From Leifsonia sp. Leaf264 (GTDB taxonomy: Bacteria > Actinomycetota > Actinomycetes > Actinomycetales > Microbacteriaceae): a stretch of DNA of 64,000 nucleotides. This document shows, piece by piece, positions 42,473 through 51,726 of this stretch. Positions within the stretch are counted from its first letter, which is position 1; every line of letters begins with the position of its first letter. Location: NCBI RefSeq assembly GCF_001422325.1, contig NZ_LMMR01000001.1, positions 187,256 through 251,255 of the forward strand, read 5' to 3'. The notes below the pieces were generated by a model. It was not told the origin of the DNA and did not search any database. It worked only from the letters and a program-made list of their open reading frames with translations. A program made the position numbers and the translations under genes.

Positions 42473-43693
42473 TCAGGGCTGCTTCTTGGGACGGAGGAGG
42501 GCAGCGGGACGGATGCTGCCCTTGCCGAACCGCGCCGCGACCTCGTCGATCGTGGTCTCGGCGTCGCGCCAGTCCTCGTCGGGATCCCAGAGGCTGAGGC
42601 CCGAGCCGCTCTCCCCCAGCTGCTCGACCCTGACCCCGATGAGACGGATGCGCTTGCCGGCGGCCCCGAGCGCGTCCCACGCGGCGATGGCCTCCTCGTA
42701 GATGCGGCGGCCGACGTCGGTTGGTTCGGCGAGGGTCCGCGACTTCGTCACGGTGCTGAAGTCGGTGTAGCGCAGCTTGAGCACGACGGTGCGCGCCACC
42801 AGGCCCGCGGCCCGCAGGCGAGCAGCCGCGTCATCGGCCTGACGCAGCATGGCGCGGCGGATCTCGCTCTCGTCGGTGACGTCGTAGCTGAACGTGACCT
42901 CCCGCCCGATGCTCTTCTCCTCGCGCTGCGTCGACACCGAGCGGGGGTCGATGCCGTTGGCGAGCGAATGCAGCTTGGCCGCGAGGGCGTCGCCCAACGT
43001 GGAGCGCAGGACGTCGAACGGCGTGTCTGCCACGTCTCCGACTGTCGACAGGCCGAGGCGGCGGAGGGTCTGCTCCGTCGTCGGGCCGACCCCCCAGAGC
43101 GCACCGACGGCGAGGGGGCGCAGGAACGCGAGGGTCTCGGCCACCGGAACCACGAGCATGCCGTCGGGCTTGGCGCGGCTCGACGCCACCTTGGCGACGT
43201 ACTTGGTGCCGGCCACCCCGACCGAGCACGTGAGGCCGGTCTCGGCCTCGACCCTGCGCCGGATCATCTGCGCGATCTCGCTCGGGGAACCGTGGACCCG
43301 CCGTGCTCCGGCGACGTCGAGGAAGGCCTCGTCGATGGAGAGCGGCTCGACCAGCGGAGTGGCGTCCTCGAAGATGGCGAGCACCTGTCGGGAGTACTTC
43401 GCGTAGAGGTCGTAGCTTCCAGGGAGCACCGTCGCATTCGGGCAGCGACGCAGCGCCAGCGACATGGGCATGGCCGAGTTGACGCCGTAGCGGCGTGCCT
43501 CGTAGTTGGCCGCCGAGACCACGGATCGAGGGCCGATGCCGCCGACGATGACAGGGGTACCGCGCAGCTCAGGCCGGCTGAGCAACTCCACCGACGCGAA
43601 GAACGCGTCCATGTCGACGTGCAGGATCGTCGCGCCCGTGTCGTCGACAGGCGTCGTGTTCACCTGCCGGGAACGCCCGTCCTGCTTGCTCAT
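42473..43693 (-). CDS. dinB: DNA polymerase IV (Y family)
   Basis: 406 residues. Catalytic acidic residues are in HVDMDAFFASVE (about 26-37) and LSIDEAFLDVAG, with the palm/fingers block SVVSAANYEARRYGV between. It carries out error-prone translesion synthesis. The C-terminus ends LLRPKKQP without a clear QLxLF beta-clamp motif, which is unusual for DinB; clamp contact, if any, would have to be internal. The start is either ATG 43693 or the GTG one codon upstream at 43696. No SOS box was seen upstream. Confidence 0.93.
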   Translation of the reverse strand: MSKQDGRSRQVNTTPVDDTGATILHVDMDAFFASVELLSRPELRGTPVIVGGIGPRSVVSAANYEARRYGVNSAMPMSLALRRCPNATVLPGSYDLYAKYSRQVLAIFEDATPLVEPLSIDEAFLDVAGARRVHGSPSEIAQMIRRRVEAETGLTCSVGVAGTKYVAKVASSRAKPDGMLVVPVAETLAFLRPLAVGALWGVGPTTEQTLRRLGLSTVGDVADTPFDVLRSTLGDALAAKLHSLANGIDPRSVSTQREEKSIGREVTFSYDVTDESEIRRAMLRQADDAAARLRAAGLVARTVVLKLRYTDFSTVTKSRTLAEPTDVGRRIYEEAIAAWDALGAAGKRIRLIGVRVEQLGESGSGLSLWDPDEDWRDAETTIDEVAARFGKGSIRPAALLRPKKQP

Positions 43694-43701
43694 CACTCAC
43701 G

Positions 43702-43707
43702 AGGGTA
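43702..43707 (-). promoter_or_regulatory. Possible -10 box of dinB
   Basis: TACCCT on the minus strand ends five bases before GTG 43696 and eight before ATG 43693. It leaves the exact start open. Confidence 0.3.
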
Positions 43708-43751
43708 GCCGTACCCGCAGACAGTCACGTGTGCGGGGCGGCATCCGCAGC

Positions 43752-44381
43752 TCAGAAGCCGAAGTCTCCGCCACCACCGAAGTCTCCGCCACCGCCGAAG
43801 TCTCCCCCGCCGTCCCATCCGCCGCCGTCGGCGCTCGCGGTGCCGCCGGCATCGCCAGATCCGCCAGCTCCTTGCCCGCCGGCATCCATGCCCGCGCCGT
43901 CCATGCCGCCGCCGTCGCCGATGCCGGGAAGGAAGGCGTCGGCAATGGCCGAGCCGATGACGAAGCCGGCGACGGTGCCGAGCATGGAGCTCGCGAACGT
44001 TCCGCCGAAGCCGATTCCGCCGGGCCGTGAGAAGGTGCGCTCGACCGAGCCGGGCGAGCGGAGCTCCGACCGCGTCGCCGCCCGGGCCAGGGAGTCCGCG
44101 GAGTCCGACTGCGGCGCCTCACCGGGTGCCGCCGACGCGCTCAGCTCCTGGAACACCTGGGTGCGCTGTGCCGGGGTGAGCTGCGCGAAGGCCTCGGTGT
44201 GGGCCTGTTCGATGGTCTCGGGCGGAGCCGTGCGCAGCAGGTAGCGATAGCGCTCGATGGCGATCTCGTCTGCCGTGCGAGCCTGGCCGCGCGGTGCTGC
44301 ACCGTAGCCCGGTCGTGGCGCCGGTCGTTGCTGCGAAGCCGACGACGCGGTGTTGCCGTTCAGCCAGTCGAGGAAGCCCAT
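43752..44381 (-). CDS. Glycine-rich repeat-tailed hypothetical protein
   Basis: 209 residues. Residues 35-95 form a helical domain (ERYRYLLRTAPPETIEQAHTEAFAQL) that resembles a short structural module found in other actinobacterial proteins. A glycine-rich hydrophobic helix follows (GFGGTFASSMLGTVAGFVIGSAIADAF), then a tail of Gly/Asp/Phe repeats ending in three copies of GGGDFG-type units. Localisation is unclear. It lies 64 bases after potC on the same strand and may be in its transcript. Confidence 0.68.
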   Translation of the reverse strand: MGFLDWLNGNTASSASQQRPAPRPGYGAAPRGQARTADEIAIERYRYLLRTAPPETIEQAHTEAFAQLTPAQRTQVFQELSASAAPGEAPQSDSADSLARAATRSELRSPGSVERTFSRPGGIGFGGTFASSMLGTVAGFVIGSAIADAFLPGIGDGGGMDGAGMDAGGQGAGGSGDAGGTASADGGGWDGGGDFGGGGDFGGGGDFGF

Positions 44382-44445
44382 GATTCGATCCCGTTTCGTG
44401 AGTGGAGGATCCCCAGCCTACGGATGCCGGTCTGCGAACAGGCTG

Positions 44446-45246
44446 TCACTTCAGGGATTGCTCAGAGCCCGCCAGGCGCTGCGCGAAGTAGATCGGGATG
44501 ATCGAGACCAGCACCAGCACCACCGCGATGACGCTGACGACAGGTGCCTGGTTCGGCCGGAACATGTTGTCGAGGATGAAGATCGGCAGGGTGGTCACGC
44601 CTGAACCCGCCGTGAACGTCGTCACGATGATCTCGTCGAAGCTCAGCGCGAAGGCGAGCAGTCCGCCGGCGAAAAGCGCCGAGCGCAGCTGCGGGAACGT
44701 CACGAGCCTGAACGTGGTCCAGAGTCCGGCGCCGAGGTCGGCCGAGGCGTCCTCGAAGTTCATGCCGAGCCGCCGCAGGCGCGCGATCACGTTGTTGAAG
44801 ACCGTCACGATGCAGAACGTCGCGTGGGCTATCACGACGGTCCAGATGGACAGCGGCACCCCGAGCATGGTGCGGAAGAAGTTGTTGAGCGCGATGCCCG
44901 TGATGATCCCGGGCAGTGCTATCGGCAGGATGACGAGGAGGCTGACCGCATCGCGCCCGAAGAACTCGAAGCGCTGGAGGGCGAGGGAGATCAGGGTGCC
45001 GAGCACGAGCGCGACGAGGGTCGCGACTATGGCCACCTGCACACTCGTGAGCACGGCGTTCAGGGCGCCGGTGCTCTGGAACGCCTTCCCCCACCACTCC
45101 AGGGTGAAGCCCGGCGGCGGCCAGCTGAGGCTGGTGCTGGTGGAGAAGGAGTTGACGAACACCACGAACAACGGGATGTACACCAGCGCGAGGATCACCA
45201 CGGTGACCGAGCCCAGAATGACGCGGGCGGGGCGGGAGAGACGCAT
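44446..45246 (-). CDS. potC: Spermidine/putrescine-type ABC permease (PotC-like)
   Basis: 266 residues with six membrane helices. The EAA-like cytoplasmic loop (EDASADLGAGLWTTFRLVTFP) contacts the ATPase. Sequence and gene order fit the PotC subunit. Starts 13 bases after the PotB-like gene ends. Fourth gene of the potA-D-B-C operon. Confidence 0.88.
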   Translation of the reverse strand: MRLSRPARVILGSVTVVILALVYIPLFVVFVNSFSTSTSLSWPPPGFTLEWWGKAFQSTGALNAVLTSVQVAIVATLVALVLGTLISLALQRFEFFGRDAVSLLVILPIALPGIITGIALNNFFRTMLGVPLSIWTVVIAHATFCIVTVFNNVIARLRRLGMNFEDASADLGAGLWTTFRLVTFPQLRSALFAGGLLAFALSFDEIIVTTFTAGSGVTTLPIFILDNMFRPNQAPVVSVIAVVLVLVSIIPIYFAQRLAGSEQSLK

Positions 45247-45259
45247 CCGTTCCGGCCTT

Positions 45260-46183
45260 TCAGAGGTTGTCGAGCGCGCCCGTGCGACGCACGAGCGCGA
45301 GGTAGCCGAAGATGATGACGATGGGGATCAGCGCTATCGCCGCCGCGAGGGGCAGGTTGTTGGCCGCGCCGACGTTGGTGTAGACGAGGTTTCCGAGCAT
45401 CTGGTTCGCTCCGCCGACGATGTTCACGGTGATGTAGTCGCCGAGCGAGAGCGAGAAGCTGAAGATCGACCCGGCGATGATGGCCGGCCAGATGATGGGC
45501 AGCACGATGAGCCGCAGGGTCGACCAGGTCTTGCCGCCGAGGTCGCCCGATGCCTCGAGCAGCGAGTCCGGCACGCGGTCGAGGCCGGCGTAGATGGGCA
45601 GGATCACGTAGGGCAGCCAGAGGTAGGACAGGGTGATGATCGTCGCCGGCAGGCCGTATCCGGGCGTCTCGCCGCCGAACGGCTGCAGGAACCAGTTCAG
45701 GATGCCGTCCTGGGAGAGCACCGAACGCCAGGCGTAGGCCTTCACCAGGTAGCTGGCCCAGAGGGGCGTGAGCACGGCGATCACCAGGATCCGCTGCATC
45801 CGGGGCGAAGCGACCTTCGCCATGAAGAATGCGATCGGCAGGGCTATCGCCACGTCGATGAGCGTCACGGCGAGGGCGACGCCGACGGTTCGCACCGTGA
45901 CTGTCTGGTACAGCGATCCCGTGATGACCGTCACGATGTTGTCGAGGGTCCAGCTCTGGGTGATCTCACCGGTGAAGCTGTCGACGCTCCAGAAGGCCGT
46001 GACCAGCAGCGCTACGAGGGCGACGATGTAGACCAGGCCGAGCCAGACGAGGGGTGCGCTGAGGAGCAGCCCGAGCCTGAGCCGCCGGTGCCTGCTGAGC
46101 AGGGCGGAGCCGCGCCGGGCCGCGGACGCACGAGGAGGTGCGACCGCGGCCCTGACGGGCGGTGGGGGTGTGATGGTGCTCAC
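45260..46183 (-). CDS. potB: Spermidine/putrescine-type ABC permease (PotB-like)
   Basis: 307 residues with six helices after a polar 40-residue N-terminus rich in Pro, Ala and Arg. The EAA loop reads LEASGDLGGKTWSTLRLIVLPI. The start is a GTG at 46183 with GGAAGGA upstream; upstream extension to 46294 is poorly supported. It pairs with PotC as the membrane channel. Confidence 0.87.
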   Translation of the reverse strand: MSTITPPPPVRAAVAPPRASAARRGSALLSRHRRLRLGLLLSAPLVWLGLVYIVALVALLVTAFWSVDSFTGEITQSWTLDNIVTVITGSLYQTVTVRTVGVALAVTLIDVAIALPIAFFMAKVASPRMQRILVIAVLTPLWASYLVKAYAWRSVLSQDGILNWFLQPFGGETPGYGLPATIITLSYLWLPYVILPIYAGLDRVPDSLLEASGDLGGKTWSTLRLIVLPIIWPAIIAGSIFSFSLSLGDYITVNIVGGANQMLGNLVYTNVGAANNLPLAAAIALIPIVIIFGYLALVRRTGALDNL

Positions 46184-46242
46184 GTCGTCCTTCCACCGGC
46201 CGCTGGCCGGCGCTGTCGGGAATCGGGCAGCGGATGCTGCTC

Positions 46243-47424
46243 CTAGCCCTTGATCTCCTGCCAGGCGGCCGTCCACTCGGAGTAGTCGGTGCACTCCACG
46301 TCGGTTCGTCCGTCGACGCAGTCGGCGATCGGCGTGGTCCAGTACCAGATCTGCGCTGCGTAGTCCTCGTCACCGGCGTGGTAGGAATCGCAGTCGGTGC
46401 GGAACTCGCACGCGGCCTGGCTCGACGGGGCCTCGCCGAAGTAGCCCGTGGCCGCTGCGTTGGCCTCGGGGCTGGCGATGTAGTCGAGCCACGCGTAGGC
46501 GCAGTTCGGGTTCTTCGCCTTCGACGCGACCATCCAGGTGTCGCTCCAGCCGGTCGCTCCCTCCTCGGGCAGGATCGCCTCGGCCGGCGTCCCCTCGGCG
46601 AGGGAGTTCTTGATGACCTGCCACGTCGTGCCGACGACGCTGTCGCCGGTCTCGAAGGCCTGGATCTCCTTGAGGTAGTCGGACCAGTACTCGCCGACGT
46701 TCGCCCGCTGCTGCTTCAGGAGGTCGACGGATGCCGCCAGCTGGTCGGCGTCGAGGGCGTAGGGGTTCTCGATCCCGAGGTCGGGCTGGTGCTTCATGAG
46801 GTAGAGCGCGGCGTCGGCGATGTAGATGGGCGAGTCGTAGGCGGTCACCTTGCCGGCGTACGCGTCGGATCCGTCGAACACGACGTCCCATGACGTGGGA
46901 GCAGGGGTCACCTCCTTCGTGTTGTACATCAGCAGGTTGGCGCCGTAGCCGTGCGGGATTCCGTAGGAGACGCCGTCGACGCTGTTCCACTCGCGCATCT
47001 TGAGGAAGTCGTAGATTCCCTCGTAGTTCGGAATGAGGTCGGTGTTCACCGGAGCCACCTCACCCGACGCGACGAGGCGCAGGGAGGCGTCACCGGAGGC
47101 CGAGACGACGTCGTAGTCCCCGGTCTTCATGAGGCTGAACGCCTCGTCGCTGGTTCCGAAGGTCTTCGTGGTGACCTTGCAGCCCGTCGAATCCTCGAAG
47201 GGGGTCACCCAGTCGACGGTCGGGTCGTTCGACCCGTCCTCGACGTAGCCGGGCCAGGCGAGGATGGAGATGGCGCCCTCGGTGTCGCCGAGGGAGTCCG
47301 GGGCCTCGGCCTTCGAGGCCCCACCCCCGCTGCTGGTTCCACACGCTGTGAGCAGGAGGGTGGCGGATGCCAGAGCGAGGCCCGAGATGACGGCCCTGCT
47401 CGTCCGCGCTGTGGTGCGCTTCAT
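46243..47424 (-). CDS. potD: Spermidine/putrescine-type solute-binding lipoprotein (PotD-like)
   Basis: 393 residues. The signal peptide ends with lipobox LLTAC (Cys 28). The mature protein (ISILAWPGYVEDG, YDVVSASGDASLRLVASGEVAPV, SYGIPHGYGANLLMYN) has the type II periplasmic-binding fold of PotD/PotF. An unusual feature is four cysteines near the C-terminus (AACEFRTDCDSY, IADCVDGRTDVECTDY), which could form two disulfides outside the cell. The ligand is polyamine-like by homology, but exact specificity is not determined. Confidence 0.88.
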   Translation of the reverse strand: MKRTTARTSRAVISGLALASATLLLTACGTSSGGGASKAEAPDSLGDTEGAISILAWPGYVEDGSNDPTVDWVTPFEDSTGCKVTTKTFGTSDEAFSLMKTGDYDVVSASGDASLRLVASGEVAPVNTDLIPNYEGIYDFLKMREWNSVDGVSYGIPHGYGANLLMYNTKEVTPAPTSWDVVFDGSDAYAGKVTAYDSPIYIADAALYLMKHQPDLGIENPYALDADQLAASVDLLKQQRANVGEYWSDYLKEIQAFETGDSVVGTTWQVIKNSLAEGTPAEAILPEEGATGWSDTWMVASKAKNPNCAYAWLDYIASPEANAAATGYFGEAPSSQAACEFRTDCDSYHAGDEDYAAQIWYWTTPIADCVDGRTDVECTDYSEWTAAWQEIKG

Positions 47425-47466
47425 TGCTTACTCCTCTGGTTGGGTGCTGCTGCTGTGACGTGACGT

Positions 47467-48501
47467 TCAGGTCCTGGTTGTCGCTGTGGACGCGCCGAGC
47501 GACACCACGTCGGCGTCGTTCCACGCGACGTGAACTCGGTCGCCGCGGGCGTCGTCGGCGAGCCGCGCGTTGTCGTTCTGCTCGAGGATGGTGAGGCGCT
47601 GGCCGCTGTCGAGGTCGACGATGAGTCGGGTGCTGCTGCCGGAGTAGACGACCTCGGCGACTGTGCCCGGGGCCCCGGGAGCCCCGGCATCCTGACCCGA
47701 GACTGCGAGCTTCTCGGGACGGATCGAATGCACGCCGGCACGACCGAGGAGCGCCAGCGAGGCAGCGTCGTCGAGCAGGTTCGATGTACCGACGAACGAG
47801 GCCACGAAGCGGGAGACCGGCGCGTCGTAGATCTCGAACGGCGTTCCGAGTTGTTCGATGCGGCCCTCGTTGAACACGGCGATGCGATCGCTGAGGGTGA
47901 GCGCCTCGTCCTGATCGTGGGTCACGAAGATGAAGGTGATCCCGAGGTCGCGCTGGATCTCCTTGAGCTCGACCTGCATCTGCTCCCGGAGTTTCAGGTC
48001 GAGTGCCCCGAGCGGCTCATCGAGCAGGAGGGCCTTCGGCTGCACGACCGTGGCCCGGGCGAGGGCGACGCGCTGGCGCTGGCCGCCGGAGAGCTGTGAC
48101 GGCTTCCTGTCTGCGAACGACGCCAACCGCACCTTGTCGAGCGCCTCGCGCGCCCGCTCGGTGCGCTCGCGGCGCCCGATGCCGCGCACGCGGAGCCCGT
48201 AGGCCACGTTCTCGACGACGGACATGTGAGGGAAGAGTGCGTAGTCCTGGAACACCGTGTTGACGTCGCGGTCGAACGGCGCGGCCTGGGTCACGTCGCG
48301 CCCGAAGAGCTCGACGCTGCCACTCGTGGGCTGTTCGAAGCCGGCGATGAGGCGCAGCACCGTGGTCTTGCCTGATCCCGACGGCCCGAGCATCGAGAAG
48401 AACTCCCCTTCGACGATGTCGAGATCGACGCCGTCGACCGCTGTGACGCCGCCGAACTCCTTCGTCAATCCATTCAGGCGAATGGCCGGAACTGCGTTCA
48501 C
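47467..48501 (-). CDS. potA: Spermidine/putrescine-type ABC ATPase (PotA-like)
   Basis: 344 residues. Walker A GPSGSGKT (39-46), Q-loop in VFQDYALFPHM, signature LSGGQRQR, Walker B LLLDEPLGALD, and a C-terminal TOBE domain of about 100 residues that is common in PotA. First gene of the transporter operon, divergent from the GntR gene with a 98-base gap that includes a candidate operator. Confidence 0.93.
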   Translation of the reverse strand: MNAVPAIRLNGLTKEFGGVTAVDGVDLDIVEGEFFSMLGPSGSGKTTVLRLIAGFEQPTSGSVELFGRDVTQAAPFDRDVNTVFQDYALFPHMSVVENVAYGLRVRGIGRRERTERAREALDKVRLASFADRKPSQLSGGQRQRVALARATVVQPKALLLDEPLGALDLKLREQMQVELKEIQRDLGITFIFVTHDQDEALTLSDRIAVFNEGRIEQLGTPFEIYDAPVSRFVASFVGTSNLLDDAASLALLGRAGVHSIRPEKLAVSGQDAGAPGAPGTVAEVVYSGSSTRLIVDLDSGQRLTILEQNDNARLADDARGDRVHVAWNDADVVSLGASTATTRT

Positions 48502-48529
48502 AGAAGCCTCCTCGTGGGTACTGATTCAA

Positions 48530-48546
48530 ATCATATGGATCCAGAT
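48530..48546. promoter_or_regulatory. Candidate operator palindrome between potA and the GntR gene
   Basis: ATCATATGGATCCAGAT has an inner perfect palindrome TGGATCCA flanked by AT...AT half-sites. Its AT-rich composition stands out, and it lies between divergent genes of a regulator and its probable target, the usual place for a FadR/GntR site. Confidence 0.4.
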
Positions 48547-48599
48547 GTCTAAGTTGCGAGCGACATGTTACGGTCGTGTCACAGATTCGGGGGAACAGG

Positions 48600-49361
48600 A
48601 TGCCGCAGTCGATCAGCGGGGGCGCCGCCACCCACGCGGCCGTCTTCGCTCCGCTCGTCGGTGCGGGTCGTGCCGAGGCGGTCGAGCAGCGGTTGACCGA
48701 TGCCATCACCCTGGGCGTGCTGCACGACGGGGAGAGGCTCCCGAGCGAGACGGCACTGGCGCGCCAGTTCGGCGTGGCCGTCGTCACGGCCCGTGAGGCT
48801 CTCGAGGCGCTGCGCACACGCGGGCTCGTCACGACCAGACGCGGGCGCGACGGCGGGAGCTTCGTCACCTCCGGCGGCATCAGCACCGGCCAGGTCATCG
48901 CCGAACGCCTGCGCGGGCACTCCCGCGCGGAACTGCGCGACCTCGGCGTGCACTATGCCGCCATCGCCGGAATGGCGGCCGAGCTCGCGGCCGACAGGTC
49001 GAGCCCGGAGGACGTGTCGGACCTCGCGGCGACGGTCGCGGCCATCGACACCTCTTCCGAAGTCGGGGCACGTCGCGGTGCCGGGCGATTCGCCCTCGAG
49101 GTCGCCGCACTGAGCCAGTCCGCGCGACTCGTGCGGGAGCAGATCCGGCTGCAGTCCGAGTTCGGCCCGCTGTTGTGGCTGTGCCTGCGCGAGCAGGACT
49201 ATCGTGAGGCCAACCGCGCAGCCCAGCTGGCCGTCATCGACGCACTCGGCGCCGTCGACCCGGCGGCGGCTCGACTCCGCACCACCGACAACATCCGTCA
49301 GGCAGTGGACTGGCTGATCGGCGCGAAAGCAGACCTCGAATCGAAGGACACAGCCCCGTGA
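48600..49361 (+). CDS. GntR/FadR-family transcriptional regulator
   Basis: 253 residues. The N-terminal winged helix (LPSETALARQFGVAVVTAREALEALRTRGLVTTRRGRDGGSFV in outline) is of the GntR type. The C-terminal domain is helical and FCD-like (FALEVAALSQSARLVREQIRLQ), binding a small ligand or metal. ATG 48600 is favoured; a GTG at 48576 is possible but without a ribosome site. It probably controls the divergent pot operon. The Cache-like gene follows with a GTGA overlap. Confidence 0.88.
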   Translation: MPQSISGGAATHAAVFAPLVGAGRAEAVEQRLTDAITLGVLHDGERLPSETALARQFGVAVVTAREALEALRTRGLVTTRRGRDGGSFVTSGGISTGQVIAERLRGHSRAELRDLGVHYAAIAGMAAELAADRSSPEDVSDLAATVAAIDTSSEVGARRGAGRFALEVAALSQSARLVREQIRLQSEFGPLLWLCLREQDYREANRAAQLAVIDALGAVDPAAARLRTTDNIRQAVDWLIGAKADLESKDTAP

Positions 49362-50131
49362 TCGCACCGACTCTCCCCCAGGTCGCCGACATCTCCGCGG
49401 TGTTCGGGGCCGTCTTCGCCCCGATCGCCGAGTGGAATTCGGTGCTGGCGACGGAGCTGGCCGATCCTGCGGCCCGCACCCGCCGGCACGTCGATGACAT
49501 CGTCGAGCACCTCGTCCGGCCGGAGTTCGCGCGGGCGGGCTCCCTCGTGGTCGGCGCCGGGTTCGTCGCAGCCCCGCAGGTCATCGTCGACGCGCCCTGG
49601 CATCTCGCCTGGTGGCTCGGCGATGCCAACGGCTTCGCCATCGGCGGAGGCCGCGGCACCGTCCGGCGGCTCGAGGCTGTCGAGGACCCGGCATCGGAGA
49701 GCTTCCGCGACCACACGACACTCGAGTGGTGGCGGGTGCCCGAGCGCACGGGCCGCCGCCACATCACCGGTCCCTACGTCGACTACCTCTGCACCGACGA
49801 CTACACCCTCACACTGACCGACCCTGTCGTCGTCGACGGCCGCCTCGTCGGAGTCGTCGGCGCCGATGTCTACGTGACCGACGCCGAACGTGTGTTGTTG
49901 GCGACATTGCGCAGGCTCGGCGACGAGGCCAGCCTCGTGAACGCATCGGGTCGCATCGTCGTGTCGACCGACCCGCGGCTCGCGACGGGTGCGCTGCTCC
50001 GGGATCCCGCTGTGACGGATGCCGTGCGCGAACTCGCACCGGACGCATCCGTCGTACTGCCCGACGGCCGCCGGGTGACGGCCTGCGGCGACACGTCCCT
50101 CGCCCTGATCACGGGCGCGACCACTCGCTGA
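49358..50131 (+). CDS. Stand-alone Cache/PDC sensor domain protein
   Basis: 257 residues, no signal peptide or membrane helix. The centre (PWHLAWWLGD, GPYVDYLCTDDYTLTLTDPV, GRLVGVVGADVYV) has the pattern of extracellular Cache sensors of chemoreceptors and kinases, but here no output domain is attached. Start GTG 49358 overlaps the GntR stop by four bases, so the two are made together. A cytoplasmic ligand-binding partner for the regulator or for the imported solute is plausible. The second half (ASLVNASGRIVVSTDPRLATG) continues the PDC fold. Confidence 0.72.
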   Translation: MIAPTLPQVADISAVFGAVFAPIAEWNSVLATELADPAARTRRHVDDIVEHLVRPEFARAGSLVVGAGFVAAPQVIVDAPWHLAWWLGDANGFAIGGGRGTVRRLEAVEDPASESFRDHTTLEWWRVPERTGRRHITGPYVDYLCTDDYTLTLTDPVVVDGRLVGVVGADVYVTDAERVLLATLRRLGDEASLVNASGRIVVSTDPRLATGALLRDPAVTDAVRELAPDASVVLPDGRRVTACGDTSLALITGATTR

Positions 50132-50153
50132 GACCCTCGCGCATCCAGTCGTC

Positions 50154-50185
50154 GCCCGCTCGCAGAGGTGCCTCTGCGAGCGGGC
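50154..50185. terminator. Bidirectional terminator
   Basis: GCCCGCTCGCAGAGG pairs perfectly with 50171-50185 around a two-base turn. It lies between the converging Cache-like gene and gatB. Confidence 0.8.
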
Positions 50186-50208
50186 TCTCCTCTGCGAGCC
50201 GGTACCCG

Positions 50209-51726
50209 CTAGACCTGCTGGGCCCGCTCCAGCACGAGCTCGCGCACGCGAGCGGCATCCGCCTGGCCCTTCATGGCCTTCATGACGGCGCCGATGACGG
50301 CGCCGGCCGCCTGCACCTTGCCGTCGCGGATCTTCGCGAGCACGTCGGGCTGGCTGGCCAGGGCCTCGTCGATCGCTGCGATCAGGGCACCGTCGTCGGA
50401 GACGACGGCGAGTCCGCGGGCGTCGACGACCTCCTGCGGTGTTCCCTCGCCGGCGATGACGCCCTCGAGCACCTGGCGGGCCAGGCGATCGGTGAGGGTT
50501 CCGGCCTCGACCAGCTTGGCCAGCGCGGCCACGTCGGCCGGCGACACCAGGCTGGCGGCATCGGCGTCAGTGGTGTTGGCGATGCGGGCGATCTCGCCGG
50601 TCCACCACTTGCGGGCGGCCGCGGGAGTGGCGCCGGCGGCGACGGTCTCGGTGATCTCGGTGAGGAGGCCGGCGTTGTTGATGTCCTGGAACTCGAGGTC
50701 GGTGAATCCCCAGTCGGCCTTCAGGCGACGACGACGGGCAGCCGGCGGCTCGGGCAGGGCCGAACGCAGCTCCTCGATCAGTTCTGCTGACGGAACGACG
50801 GGCAGCAGGTCGGGCTCGGGGAAGTAGCGGTAGTCGTCGGCGTCGCTCTTCGGGCGTCCGGCGCTCGTCTCCCCCGTGTCCTCGTGCCAGTGCCTGGTCT
50901 CCTGCGTGATGCTGCCGCCCTTCGCGAGGATCGCGGCCTGGCGCTGGATCTCGTAGCGCACGGCGCGCTCGACTGAACGCAGCGAGTTGACGTTCTTCGT
51001 CTCGGTGCGGGTTCCGAGCGGGGCGACGGGCTCGCCGGCCGCAGCACGGGGGCGGAGCGACACGTTGGCGTCGCAGCGCAGGTTGCCGCGCTCCATCTTG
51101 GCGTCGGAGATGCCGAGCGAGACCACGATGTCGCGGATCGTCGAGACATAGGCCTTGGCCAGCTCGGGCGAGCTGTGCTCGGCGCCGTAGATGGGCTTGG
51201 TCACGATCTCGACCAGCGGGACGCCGGCGCGGTTGTAGTCGACGAGCGAGTACTCGGCACCCTGGATGCGCCCGGTGGACCCACCGACGTGCGTGAGCTT
51301 TCCGGCATCCTCCTCCATGTGGGCGCGCTCGATCGGCACGCTCACGATGGACCCGTCCGAGAGTTCGACGTCGACGGAGCCCTCGAAGGCGATCGGCTCG
51401 TCGAACTGCGAGATCTGGTAGTTCTTCGGGGTGTCGGGGTAGAAGTAGTTCTTGCGCGCGAAGCGACTCGACGGCGCGATCTCGCAGCCGAGCGCGAGGC
51501 CGAGGCTGATCGAGTACCGCACGGCCTGCGCGTTGACGACGGGCAGCGAGCCCGGCAGCCCGAGGCAGGTCGGGGTGATGTTCGTGTTCGGCTCGGAGCC
51601 GAACACGTTCGGGGCATCCGAGAACATCTTGGTCTTGGTGTTGAGCTCGACGTGCACCTCGAAGCCCATGACGGGCTCGAACAGCTCGAGTGCCTTGTCG
51701 AAGTCCATCAGTTCTGCGCGGGCCAT
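50209..51726 (-). CDS. gatB: Asp-tRNA(Asn)/Glu-tRNA(Gln) amidotransferase subunit B
   Basis: 505 residues. N-terminal [16 protein letters not shown] and the block [24 protein letters not shown] define the GatB catalytic core with zinc-site cysteine; the C-terminal helical/YqeY domain ([16 protein letters not shown] through [15 protein letters not shown]) binds tRNA. With GatA and GatC it converts mischarged Glu-tRNA(Gln) to Gln-tRNA(Gln). The ATG shares one base with the gatA stop. Confidence 0.97.
   Translation of the reverse strand: MARAELMDFDKALELFEPVMGFEVHVELNTKTKMFSDAPNVFGSEPNTNITPTCLGLPGSLPVVNAQAVRYSISLGLALGCEIAPSSRFARKNYFYPDTPKNYQISQFDEPIAFEGSVDVELSDGSIVSVPIERAHMEEDAGKLTHVGGSTGRIQGAEYSLVDYNRAGVPLVEIVTKPIYGAEHSSPELAKAYVSTIRDIVVSLGISDAKMERGNLRCDANVSLRPRAAAGEPVAPLGTRTETKNVNSLRSVERAVRYEIQRQAAILAKGGSITQETRHWHEDTGETSAGRPKSDADDYRYFPEPDLLPVVPSAELIEELRSALPEPPAARRRRLKADWGFTDLEFQDINNAGLLTEITETVAAGATPAAARKWWTGEIARIANTTDADAASLVSPADVAALAKLVEAGTLTDRLARQVLEGVIAGEGTPQEVVDARGLAVVSDDGALIAAIDEALASQPDVLAKIRDGKVQAAGAVIGAVMKAMKGQADAARVRELVLERAQQV

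Noticed and set aside
42473-43693. SOS/LexA box upstream of dinB
   Set aside because: No actinobacterial-type GAAC-N4-GTTC-like element was found in the 55-base upstream gap.
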